DNA of 64,000 bases from contig NZ_LT160640.1 in NCBI RefSeq assembly GCF_900048895.1, positions 932,814 to 996,813 of the forward strand. Direction: 5' to 3'. The translations under genes and the position numbers were made by a program. The notes beneath the pieces were generated by a model that saw nothing but the letters and a program-made list of their open reading frames with translations, ran no database searches and was not told where the DNA came from. The stretch is from Neglectibacter timonensis (lineage in GTDB: Bacteria; Bacillota; Clostridia; Oscillospirales; Acutalibacteraceae). Below, piece after piece: positions 56,394 to 64,000 of this stretch (position 1 is its first letter; each line of letters opens with the position of its first letter).

Positions 56394-58241
56394 ATGACTA
56401 AGCTTGAAATTTTACACCGTTTTTTTGGTTACTCATCCTTTCGTGAAGGTCAGGAATCCCTGATTGACGCCATTCTTTCCGGATGTGACGCAGTGGGCGT
56501 CATGCCCACCGGCGCCGGAAAATCTCTCTGTTTTCAGATTCCCGCGCTGCTGTTTCCGGGCATTACCCTGGTGGTTTCCCCGTTGATTTCCCTAATGAAG
56601 GATCAGGTAAACTCTCTGGTACAAAACGGCGTACGCGGCGCCTACCTGAACAGCTCTTTGACCTATTCCCAATACCGGGCGGCCCTGCGCAACGCAAAAG
56701 CAGGCGTCTACAAACTCATTTATGTGGCCCCGGAAAGGCTTTTGACTCCGGAATTTCTCGACTTTGCGGCACACGCCGATATTTCCATGGTCACCATAGA
56801 CGAAGCTCACTGCGTCTCTCAATGGGGTCAGGATTTCCGCCCGAGCTATCTCAGCATCCCGGAATTCATCCGGCAGCTGCCGAAACGTCCGGTGGTGTCG
56901 GCTTTCACTGCAACCGCCACCCCAAAGGTCCGGGAGGATATCCTTCAGCTGCTCGCCCTGCAGAATCCCACTGTGATGCTGACCGGCTTCAACCGCCAGA
57001 ATCTATATTTTGAGGTCCGGCATCCCAAGGACAAACTTGCTGAAACGTTTCGCATACTGGAGGAGCATCCTGGAAAAAGCGGCGTCATCTACTGCTCTAC
57101 CCGCAAGGCGGTGGAAGAGGTGTGCAGCGCCCTGATTCAGAGGGGATATGCCGCCGTGCGTTACCACGCCGGGCTTTCCGATGAGGAACGGCAGAGCAGC
57201 CAGGAAAGCTTTCTCTACGACCGCACGCCCATCATAGTCGCCACCAACGCCTTCGGTATGGGAATTGACAAGTCCAACGTCTCCTTCGTTATCCATTACA
57301 ACATGCCGAAGGATCTGGAAAGCTACTACCAGGAGGCAGGCAGGGCCGGACGCGACGGCGCTCCGGCAGACTGCATCCTGCTCTACAGCGGCCAGGACGT
57401 AATCACCAACCGCTTCCTCTCCTCCCACGCAGAAGAAAACGAACAGCTGAACGAAGAAGACAGAGCCCTGGTACTGCAGCAGACGGAAGAACGGCTGAAA
57501 GCCATGACCTTCTACTGCCATACTACCGGCTGCCTGAGAGAATATATCCTGCGCTATTTCGGAGAACGCAGTTCAGCAGGGTACTGCGGCAACTGCTATA
57601 ACTGCAATCACCTGTTCCGGGAGGAGGACGTGACGGAACCTGCCAAAACCGTCTGTACCTGCGTCAAGGATTTAAACGAACGGTACGGGGTCAAGCTGGT
57701 ATGCGACGTGCTGCGGGGCAGCAAAAACGAACGGGTGCAGCGGCTGGGGCTCACACGGCTTTCCCTGCACGGGTCGCTGGCTCACCTCAAGGAATCCCGG
57801 CTTCGGGAAATCGTCCAATTCATGGTGATGGAAGGATACCTTTCCCTCACCGCCGGTGATTATCCCGTCTTGGGGCTGGGCTCCAAAAGTGCAGAGCTGC
57901 TGCAGGGGGACGCCGTCATCCGGATGAAGCTGCCGGAAGAGGCAAAACCCCGGAAAAAGATGCAGACGGCGGCTCCTGCTCCCGCGCAGACCGCGCCTGG
58001 CACGCATGACCCCGTCCTGTTCGAACGGCTCAGGAATCTGCGCGCCAGATTGGCCGCCGAACAGCACATCCCCTCTTATGTGATCTTCTCCAACGCTTCC
58101 CTGGAAGACATGTGTATCCGCCTTCCGGAAACCTCGGAAGAATTTCTGCAGGTTTCCGGCGTCGGCGAAAAAAAGCTGGAGCATTACGGTTCCTATTTCA
58201 TGGAGGAAATTTCCGATTATCTCCGGGAAAAATCGTCCTGA
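56394..58241 (+). CDS. recQ: ATP-dependent DNA helicase RecQ
   Basis: A 615-residue helicase from the ATG at 56394 (GAGGG 8 bases upstream). Motif 0/I PTGAGKSLCFQIP, DEAH box TIDEAHCVSQWGQDFRPSY, motif VI YYQEAGRAGRDG, zinc-binding cysteines in the RQC region (CHTTGCLREYIL, then CGNCYNC) and an HRDC domain at the end (LPETSEEFLQVSGVGEKKLE). Repairs stalled forks. Single-gene unit. Confidence 0.95.
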   Translation: MTKLEILHRFFGYSSFREGQESLIDAILSGCDAVGVMPTGAGKSLCFQIPALLFPGITLVVSPLISLMKDQVNSLVQNGVRGAYLNSSLTYSQYRAALRNAKAGVYKLIYVAPERLLTPEFLDFAAHADISMVTIDEAHCVSQWGQDFRPSYLSIPEFIRQLPKRPVVSAFTATATPKVREDILQLLALQNPTVMLTGFNRQNLYFEVRHPKDKLAETFRILEEHPGKSGVIYCSTRKAVEEVCSALIQRGYAAVRYHAGLSDEERQSSQESFLYDRTPIIVATNAFGMGIDKSNVSFVIHYNMPKDLESYYQEAGRAGRDGAPADCILLYSGQDVITNRFLSSHAEENEQLNEEDRALVLQQTEERLKAMTFYCHTTGCLREYILRYFGERSSAGYCGNCYNCNHLFREEDVTEPAKTVCTCVKDLNERYGVKLVCDVLRGSKNERVQRLGLTRLSLHGSLAHLKESRLREIVQFMVMEGYLSLTAGDYPVLGLGSKSAELLQGDAVIRMKLPEEAKPRKKMQTAAPAPAQTAPGTHDPVLFERLRNLRARLAAEQHIPSYVIFSNASLEDMCIRLPETSEEFLQVSGVGEKKLEHYGSYFMEEISDYLREKSS

Positions 58242-58274
58242 AAAATGCCGTTCCCCTGCTGCGGCCCGGCAGAA

Positions 58275-58320
58275 AGAAAGCGCCGGCTCTGTCCTTTGAC
58301 AGTGCCGGCGCTTTCTTGTC
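58275..58320 (+). terminator. recQ terminator
   Basis: GAAAGCGCCGGC (58276-58287) and GCCGGCGCTTTC (58304-58315) form a long stem extended by CTGTC/GACAG inside the loop; TTGTCTT follows. Confidence 0.8.
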
Positions 58321-58510
58321 TTCCTCCATACCTCTACGAAGCCTCCCCCTTGTACACAGCCGCTGCATGCACAAGGCGAAAGCTTACAAATCCGTTTATT
58401 GTTCTTTCAGAAGCCCTGAACCGGACCAGCCGGGCTGAAAACAGGTAAGAAAACCGAATAAATGCTTTGTTTTTATTCTTTTGCTAGTGCCGCCTTATGT
58501 GATTACAAAC

Positions 58511-59431
58511 TTATTTCACTTGGGTATACCATGTCGGGACAGTGCTATTCATATGATCAAACCACTTTAAGACATTTTGATTTAATTCTAAAATGGAAGA
58601 GAGTCTATCCGGCGCAAAATATTTGGACCATACAATCGAAGTGATTGCACTGGCAGAAAGATAATATGCAAGAAGTTTCCAAAAATCCTCGGGAACATGA
58701 TTGTCAAAATAACCGTCAATTTGACCGGATGCAAAATAAGGATATTCCATACCGATTCGATTAAACTCATACCATGGGTCTCCGTAATTCTCAAAATCAA
58801 CAGTATGCCAATCTATAACAAAAAGCTGCCCGCTTTTTGATTGAATGAGATTCCCTAAATGATAGTCGCCATGATGATAACACTGCGGCCGTTTTTGAAG
58901 CATATGCCTATTGGTGTCAATGTAGTTTAAAATAATATCGTTTCCCTCAAACAGGATACCTTCCCTGCGAAATGCTTCCAGTCTTTTATCCATGGTTGAA
59001 AAATACCGCGTCTCCCAGTCTTCAGTATTTTCCGGTGCATTGAGAGTATGGATTCTTTGCAGTATCCTTCCCGATTCTTTCCCTAATTCATATTGTTTCT
59101 CTTTGGATAATTTGGGTATAGCAATTTCAGCTTCTTCTCCGTCTATCCAGGACAATAAAGTATATACACTCGATTCGTTATTGCAAACTCCAAAGTCTAT
59201 TGGCGACGGCATTGGAATATTCAAATGGAAAAGTTTTTTCATCAATTCGTATTCAGCTTTTTTTCTATCAAATTCTTTATATTCCGCTAACCGCAATAAA
59301 AAATGCTCCCCATTTTGGGCAGTGACAAAGTATTTTTCATCACTTGACATACCCTTTTTGATGGGCTGAATGTCTTGAAACTTAGTTGCCATTGGAATAT
59401 CTTTCAAAATTCTCACTCTTTCACAAAACAA
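58511..59431 (-). CDS. Aminoglycoside phosphotransferase (APH)-family kinase
   Basis: A 306-residue kinase-like protein with HHGDYHLGNLIQSKSGQLFV and VIDWHTVDFENYGDPWYEFN, the catalytic loop and metal site of APH-type kinases. Start uncertain: TTG at 59431 or GTG at 59416; an ATG at 59392 would lose the conserved KDIP segment. AT-rich compared with its neighbours, so possibly acquired. Substrate may be a sugar, amino alcohol or antibiotic; resistance cannot be claimed. Confidence 0.75.
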   Translation of the reverse strand: MFCERVRILKDIPMATKFQDIQPIKKGMSSDEKYFVTAQNGEHFLLRLAEYKEFDRKKAEYELMKKLFHLNIPMPSPIDFGVCNNESSVYTLLSWIDGEEAEIAIPKLSKEKQYELGKESGRILQRIHTLNAPENTEDWETRYFSTMDKRLEAFRREGILFEGNDIILNYIDTNRHMLQKRPQCYHHGDYHLGNLIQSKSGQLFVIDWHTVDFENYGDPWYEFNRIGMEYPYFASGQIDGYFDNHVPEDFWKLLAYYLSASAITSIVWSKYFAPDRLSSILELNQNVLKWFDHMNSTVPTWYTQVK

Positions 59432-59653
59432 ATACCAGCATTCATTCTTCTGTTATTCCCGCACAATCCTTTTTCCTTCTCCTGAAACTGGATGATAATG
59501 CCAAAAAGAGCCTCGGTCAATTGATCCGCCCCCGTCAAATAATGTAAGTATAAGTTAAGGGGTATCATATCAATCGAAGACCTTGGATCTTCTCCCTGGA
59601 AGTACAACTATCGCGACCGAATCTGGTTTTCTTTTCTGCAAAATTTATCCCGC

Positions 59654-60325
59654 TTATTTTTTTCTCACAAAGGCCTTCTTCGGCATCTTACAGATGGGGC
59701 AGGTCCAGTCGTGAGGCAGCTCTTCAAACCCAAAATTCGGGTCGCTGTATACATAGCCGCACACCGAACAGACAAAGCTTTCCCCGCTGCTCTTGTCGAA
59801 AGTCAGCTCCGGCGGAAGATAGGTGGGCGATTTTCTCGGGGAGGCGCCGCCCAGTTTTTCCACATAGTAACGATAGGTCATAGGTGTTCCCACCGATACG
59901 TCGCTGCCTGCCACAACCTCGGCCAAAAATACAGTCTGTCCCGCCAGCTGCACCTGTTCCTTCACCTGGCACAGAAACCAGCAGCAGGTGTTCTCCTTGA
60001 TGACGGGCACACCTTCCAGCAGCACCTTGTGGCGGACATTTTCCAGCTTATCCGTCTTTCTACCGGACACGAGTCCCAAAGCGCCGATTACCGTGGCCGG
60101 GGTAGCTTCAGAGAGCACGGAAATGGAAAAGACGCCACTCTTCTCGATACACTCGCAGCTGTAGTTTTCCCGATTCATGCTCAACGCCACCAGAGGCGCG
60201 TCAGATGGGGTGGCTTTAGAAATCTGCATCACGGTATTCACAATGCAGGCATTGGGTCTTTTGGCGTCCTTTGTGCCGATTGCGTATATGCCATAAGAAA
60301 GATTGCTGAGAACCTGTGGTTTCAC
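59654..60325 (-). CDS. High-molecular-weight rubredoxin (flavin reductase-like + rubredoxin)
   Basis: A 223-residue fusion. Residues 1-150 are a flavin reductase-like FMN-binding domain ([20 protein letters not shown]). Residues about 175-220 are a rubredoxin ([20 protein letters not shown], then [11 protein letters not shown]), with two CxxC iron ligands. In anaerobes such proteins pass electrons to diiron flavoproteins that remove oxygen or NO. Confidence 0.88.
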   Translation of the reverse strand: MKPQVLSNLSYGIYAIGTKDAKRPNACIVNTVMQISKATPSDAPLVALSMNRENYSCECIEKSGVFSISVLSEATPATVIGALGLVSGRKTDKLENVRHKVLLEGVPVIKENTCCWFLCQVKEQVQLAGQTVFLAEVVAGSDVSVGTPMTYRYYVEKLGGASPRKSPTYLPPELTFDKSSGESFVCSVCGYVYSDPNFGFEELPHDWTCPICKMPKKAFVRKK

Positions 60326-60378
60326 GTTCCAATACCTCCGTTTTTTTATCGCTCACTCTATCATATCGGAACAAGCTT

Positions 60379-61644
60379 TCAAATATTCTTGATTTTGTCC
60401 CAATATGCTTTGAAACTTTGTTCGTTTTTATTGTCTCCGAATTCATAATACCGGACCCCCAGCAGCGCGTCCGGCAGATACTGCTGCGGCAGCCAATGGT
60501 AAGGGGCTTCGTGGGGGTACTGGTAAAACTGCCCCTTTTTCTGCACGTCCTCCCCGTCATAGTGTTTATTCTGCAGATTTCTCGGAATACTGCCCGCTTT
60601 TCCCTTCCGAATGTCCTCTATCGCCCTGTCCAGCGCTGTGTAGGCGGAATTGGACTTGGGTGCGGTGCTGGTCAGCACCACCGCGTCCGCCAGTGGAATC
60701 CGTGCTTCCGGCAGGCCCACCATCAAGGCGGTATCCACGGCAGCTTTCACAATGGGGATGATCTGCGGCCAGGCCAGACCCACATCCTCACAGGCACAGA
60801 CCAGAAGCCTTCTGCAGGCGGAGGGCAGATCGCCCGCTTCCAGCAGCCGTCCCAGATAGTGCAGCGCCGCATCCGGGTCCGAACCGCGCATGGATTTTTG
60901 AAACGCGGACAGGATATCGTAATGCTCGTCTCCCCCTTTGTCATACCGCAGGGCGCTTTTCTGGGTCAGCTCCCTTGCGCTTTCCAGGGTGATCCGGATT
61001 TCTTCCTCCCCGCCGTCGCAGGCCAGGGTACAGAGCTCCGCGGCGTTCATGGCCTTGCGCACATCGCCGCCGCAGGCAAAAGAAATATGGCGGCAAACGC
61101 CCTCCTCAGGTACAATGTCCTGCTGTCTTTCCACCGACAGAATGGAAAAAGCCCGCTCTACCGCCTTTTCAATCTCAGTTTGCTCCACAGGCTTAAATTC
61201 AAACACGGTGGAACGGCTGAGAATGGCGTTATACACATAGAAATAGGGGTTTTCCGTGGTGGAGGCGATCAGCGTGATGCTGCCGTTTTCAATGAATTCC
61301 AACAGGGTCTGCTGCTGTTTCTTGTTAAAATACTGGATCTCATCCAGGTACAGCAGAATGCCGTTAATCCCTTCGAAGGTGTCGATGCGGGCCACCGCGT
61401 CCTTGATATCCGCCGTGGAGGCGGTGGTGCCGTTGAGCTTCACCAGATGCCGCTCCGTATTCTTTGCGATAATGGAGGCAACCGTCGTCTTCCCAACACC
61501 CGAAGGGCCGTAGAACACCATATTGGGGATTTCCCCTGAATCGATGATCTTCCTCAGCGCCCGGCCGGGTCCCAATATATGCTTTTGGCCCACCACCTCG
61601 TCGAGAATGGCTGGACGTATGCGATCCGCAAGCGGAGCCGGCAC
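60379..61644 (-). CDS. rarA: Replication-associated recombination ATPase RarA/MgsA
   Basis: A 421-residue AAA+ protein: PLADRIRPAILDEVVGQKHI, Walker A YGPSGVGKTT, Walker B LLYLDEIQYF, sensor 1 TLIASTTENPYFYV, and the C-terminal tetramerisation part (KSNSAYTALDRAIEDIRKGK). Acts at stalled replication forks. Confidence 0.93.
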   Translation of the reverse strand: MPAPLADRIRPAILDEVVGQKHILGPGRALRKIIDSGEIPNMVFYGPSGVGKTTVASIIAKNTERHLVKLNGTTASTADIKDAVARIDTFEGINGILLYLDEIQYFNKKQQQTLLEFIENGSITLIASTTENPYFYVYNAILSRSTVFEFKPVEQTEIEKAVERAFSILSVERQQDIVPEEGVCRHISFACGGDVRKAMNAAELCTLACDGGEEEIRITLESARELTQKSALRYDKGGDEHYDILSAFQKSMRGSDPDAALHYLGRLLEAGDLPSACRRLLVCACEDVGLAWPQIIPIVKAAVDTALMVGLPEARIPLADAVVLTSTAPKSNSAYTALDRAIEDIRKGKAGSIPRNLQNKHYDGEDVQKKGQFYQYPHEAPYHWLPQQYLPDALLGVRYYEFGDNKNEQSFKAYWDKIKNI

Positions 61645-61719
61645 CGAAATCCCCCCAAACCTTTCGCCTTTTCCAAAGCGTATTTTTCCTTTTCTGATTC
61701 TATCATATCATCTTTCGTC

Positions 61720-61749
61720 AAAAATCGCAAACGTTTGTTTGCGATTTTT
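61720..61749. terminator. Perfect 13-bp hairpin upstream of rarA
   Basis: AAAAATCGCAAAC, loop GTTT, GTTTGCGATTTTT. Symmetric, so it can end transcription in either direction (A and T runs are within the stem). It follows the glyA terminator. Confidence 0.6.
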
Positions 61750-61754
61750 TCAGA

Positions 61755-61799
61755 AAGAAGCCGGGATGCAAAACGAAAACCTTCATTCTGCATCCCGGC
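61755..61799 (-). terminator. glyA terminator
   Basis: On the minus strand GCCGGGATGCA (61799-61789) and TGCATCCCGGC (61770-61760) enclose 18 bases and are followed by TTCTTTC. Confidence 0.7.
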
Positions 61800-61819
61800 A
61801 TAGACATAACAGGATTTCT

Positions 61820-63076
61820 TTATTGATACAGTGGATATTTTCTGCACACAGAGTCCACCAGTTCACGGATGGCCCCAATATTCTCTTCGAAATCGTCCCG
61901 CATGCTTCTGCTGATGCATTCGGCGATCACATCCATATCCTCTTCCTTCAGGCCCCGGGTGGTGACGGCAGGCGTGCCCAACCGCACGCCGCTGGTGGTG
62001 AAGGGACTGCGTTTTTCACCGGGAACCGTGTTCTTGTTGGCGGTGATATAAACATCGTCCAGTCTCCTCTCCAATTCTTTGCCGGTCAGCTCAGAGTCGG
62101 AAAGGTCGACGAGCATCAGGTGGTTATCCGTACCGCCGGAAACCAGCTTAACCCCGCGCTTCAGAAGCCCGTTTGCCAAAGCCTGCGCATTGCTGATGAT
62201 CTGCCGGCCGTACTCCTGGAACTCAGGTTGCAGCGCCTCGCCCAGGCACACCGCCTTTGCGGCGATGACGTGCATCAGCGGGCCGCCCTGGGTACCGGGG
62301 AAAATGGCCTTGTCGATCTGCTTGGCAAATTCTTCCCGGCAGAGAATCATGCCGCCCCGGGGACCGCGCAGCGTCTTGTGGGTGGTGGTGGTGACCACTT
62401 CCGCATAGGGCACAGGATTCTGGTGGCAGCCGGAGGCCACCAGACCGGCAATGTGGGCCATATCCACCATGAGATAGGCGCCGCAGGCATCGCAAATCTC
62501 CCGGAATTTCTTGAAATCAATGGCTCTGGGGTAGGCGCTGGCGCCTGCCACGATCATCTTGGGCTTGACCTCCATAGCCTGTTCCATCAGCTTATCATAA
62601 TCAATACAGCCCGTTTCCGGGTCTACGCCATAAGCCACAAAATGATACAGCGCGCCCGACATATTGACCGGCGAACCGTGGGTGAGATGTCCGCCCTCCG
62701 CCAGATTCATGCCCATGACCGTGTCGCCTGGCTGAAGCAGCGCAAAGTAAACGGCCAGATTGGCCTGCGCACCGGAGTGAGGCTGTACGTTGGCATGCTC
62801 GGCGCCGAACAGTTTACACGCTCTCTCCCGGGCGATGTTCTCTACGACGTCCACGCACTGGCAGCCGCCATAATAACGCTTTCCAGGATATCCCTCCGCA
62901 TATTTGTTGGTGAGCACAGTGCCCATGGCGGCCATCACCGCAGGAGATACAATATTCTCCGAGGCAATCAGCTCGATGTTTCTCTGCTGGCGGGCAAATT
63001 CCTTCTGCATGGCTTCGCCCACAGCCTCATCCTTACCTGTCACGAAGCCAATGGTATCCATCAGATCGTTAAACAT
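61820..63076 (-). CDS. glyA: Serine hydroxymethyltransferase
   Basis: A 418-residue PLP enzyme from the ATG at 63076 (AAGGATG upstream); a longer open frame is ignored because it would run through the promoter. It interconverts serine and glycine with tetrahydrofolate. Conserved: [38 protein letters not shown] lysine in [16 protein letters not shown]. Single gene. Confidence 0.96.
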   Translation of the reverse strand: MFNDLMDTIGFVTGKDEAVGEAMQKEFARQQRNIELIASENIVSPAVMAAMGTVLTNKYAEGYPGKRYYGGCQCVDVVENIARERACKLFGAEHANVQPHSGAQANLAVYFALLQPGDTVMGMNLAEGGHLTHGSPVNMSGALYHFVAYGVDPETGCIDYDKLMEQAMEVKPKMIVAGASAYPRAIDFKKFREICDACGAYLMVDMAHIAGLVASGCHQNPVPYAEVVTTTTHKTLRGPRGGMILCREEFAKQIDKAIFPGTQGGPLMHVIAAKAVCLGEALQPEFQEYGRQIISNAQALANGLLKRGVKLVSGGTDNHLMLVDLSDSELTGKELERRLDDVYITANKNTVPGEKRSPFTTSGVRLGTPAVTTRGLKEEDMDVIAECISRSMRDDFEENIGAIRELVDSVCRKYPLYQ

Positions 63077-63158
63077 TTGTAAAACATCCTTTCTTCCCCG
63101 CACAGCGACGGAGTTGCTTTCATCCATTCCTGGATTACAGTGCTGAATCGATATGATT

Positions 63159-63187
63159 ATTATACCGCAAACGCCCTCTGATGGCAA
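63159..63187 (-). promoter_or_regulatory. glyA promoter
   Basis: On the minus strand TTGCCA (63187-63182), 17 bases, TATAAT (63164-63159). The roughly 75-base leader shows no riboswitch fold that I can see. Confidence 0.7.
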
Positions 63188-63202
63188 CACAGAGCGGAAA
63201 TT

Positions 63203-63898
63203 TTACGGCAGGACCAGGACATTGAGCAGAACCAGAAACAACAGATGGGCTGGATAAAACACATAGAAGAAATACCGGGGCATCCTCCTTCCCCTTTTCC
63301 CGTTGTAGAAAAACAGCGGTACGGCGGCAAACACCGCCCAGATCTGGAACATGCTGCCGTGCGCCGCGCAGTAGAGGACTGTGCAGGCTGTAAGAAGCGC
63401 AGCTGCCAACAGCCCCCGTTTCCACCCGGCATCTTCATTTTTTTCCTCCCCGAGGAAGGCCCGGCTGCAGAAATAGAAACAGAGAGGCAGCGCCACGCCG
63501 TATGCGCCATAGCTGAAGCCGCCCAGCTCCGCCCCTAAAGCCAGCAGGGCGGCGCCGAAGAAAAATCCCCCGCCCCGCTCCGCACACCACAGCGCTCCAA
63601 AGGCCAGCAGCAGGGAAAACAGGATGTTTTTCATGGGAAAGAGAGTGCCGAGCCTTTCGGGGCCGTACAGGAAGAGCTCATAGGGCAGCTCAGAAAGCAC
63701 AGCGAACACAGCCAGGCGAAGCGCGTATTTTTTTCGATCCGACGTGTGGCGGAAGCCCTCCGCCAGCAAAAAAGAAAAGATGGGAAAAGAAATCCGCCCA
63801 AAGGCCCGGAGAAGCGGAATTTCCGGGAACAGGAGATATCCCACATGATCCACAGCCATAGCGAGTACGGCGATCCACTGCAGTGCCGCAGAAGTCAC
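63203..63898 (-). CDS. TraX-family membrane protein
   Basis: A 231-residue integral membrane protein with about eight hydrophobic segments, GTG start with GGGAGG 4 bases upstream. The start (LQWIAVLAMAVDHVGYLLFP, then GRISFPIFSFLLAEGFRHTS) and middle (YALRLAVFAVLSELPYELFL) are the TraX/TraX-like signature. These are related to acyltransferases; chromosomal members may modify a surface polymer. Confidence 0.85.
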   Translation of the reverse strand: MTSAALQWIAVLAMAVDHVGYLLFPEIPLLRAFGRISFPIFSFLLAEGFRHTSDRKKYALRLAVFAVLSELPYELFLYGPERLGTLFPMKNILFSLLLAFGALWCAERGGGFFFGAALLALGAELGGFSYGAYGVALPLCFYFCSRAFLGEEKNEDAGWKRGLLAAALLTACTVLYCAAHGSMFQIWAVFAAVPLFFYNGKRGRRMPRYFFYVFYPAHLLFLVLLNVLVLP

Positions 63899-63941
63899 AA
63901 AGCCTCCCCCCCTTTTTTCAAAAAATCAATTCTTTCCTGTT

Positions 63942-63970
63942 ATTGTCACACGCCCCGTCCGGCTTGTCAA
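63942..63970 (-). promoter_or_regulatory. Promoter of the TraX-family gene
   Basis: TTGACA (63970-63965), 17 bases, GACAAT (63947-63942) on the minus strand. Confidence 0.55.
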
Positions 63971-64000
63971 TATACGAAAATTGTTGTAAAATGAGATATC

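Noticed and set aside
59413-59607. 64-codon minus-strand frame beginning MYFQGEDPRSS
   Set aside because: No good ribosome binding site, overlaps the kinase start and matches no family; it may be a gene remnant but cannot be supported.
63077-63158. Glycine riboswitch upstream of glyA
   Set aside because: The leader is only about 75 bases and shows no paired aptamer-like structure.

Overview
The window looks like a piece of a Clostridia chromosome, probably an Oscillospirales-type gut bacterium. The reasons are GC-rich host genes with Gram-positive ribosome binding sites, a large high-molecular-weight rubredoxin, a TM1266-like hydrogenase-regulator-type protein, and a phage gene that borrows the DNA-binding domain of the sporulation regulator Spo0A. 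No species call is possible from sequence reading alone.

Positions 1 to about 45,800 are most of a contractile-tailed (PBSX/Xkd-like) prophage whose left end lies outside the window. Nearly all its genes run leftward. From right to left: integrase, an SLH-domain surface protein and the CI-like repressor (rightward, 42.2-45.6 kb); a divergent HNH/HTH regulator gene (41.3-42.1 kb); an early/recombination/replication module (32-40.4 kb: Sak4-like ATPase, PD-(D/E)XK nuclease, HD protein, SSB-like DUF669 protein, ERCC4 nuclease, CHC2 zinc-finger protein, DUF927 helicase) with an iteron-rich candidate origin; an XRE regulator, a C5 methyltransferase with a possible second protein encoded inside it, a RyR-domain protein and a RinA-like late activator; then terminase, portal, head, neck, sheath, tube, tape measure, baseplate and tail-fibre genes, ending in the lysis genes at position 1. 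The right attachment site is the 3' end of a tRNA, predicted to be tRNA-Pro, at 45,777-45,799.

The most unusual part is at 4.0-6.7 kb inside the tail-fibre cluster. It holds a protein with about 59 cysteines in CXX/CXXX spacing, a small partner protein and a radical SAM/SPASM enzyme, in that transcriptional order. This resembles a peptide-maturation system of the CXXX-repeat class, but here it is embedded in a virion appendage locus and bracketed by two paralogous tail-appendage genes. A covalently modified, cysteine-rich phage fibre is the hypothesis.

Control features that can be read directly include a candidate -10-only late promoter with 9-bp tandem repeats just upstream, placed next to the RinA-like gene and firing antisense through a rightward gene for a stand-alone Spo0A-C-like protein. 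That gene has a pair of inverted 0A-box-like sites. Also visible are a divergent repressor/HNH promoter pair with GTTTTCAA operators, a perfect promoter for a HicAB toxin-antitoxin pair inserted in the tail module, and a probable -2/+1 frameshift in the tail assembly chaperone gene.

From 45.8 kb to the end is ordinary host chromosome: a small membrane protein, a TM1266-like ACT protein, a DUF2461 protein, an AraC regulator divergent from a uroporphyrinogen-decarboxylase-family gene, a glycogen/maltodextrin operon (GH13 amylase, malQ, glgP) with its LacI regulator and operator, recQ, an APH-like kinase, a flavin reductase-rubredoxin, rarA, glyA and a TraX-family membrane protein.
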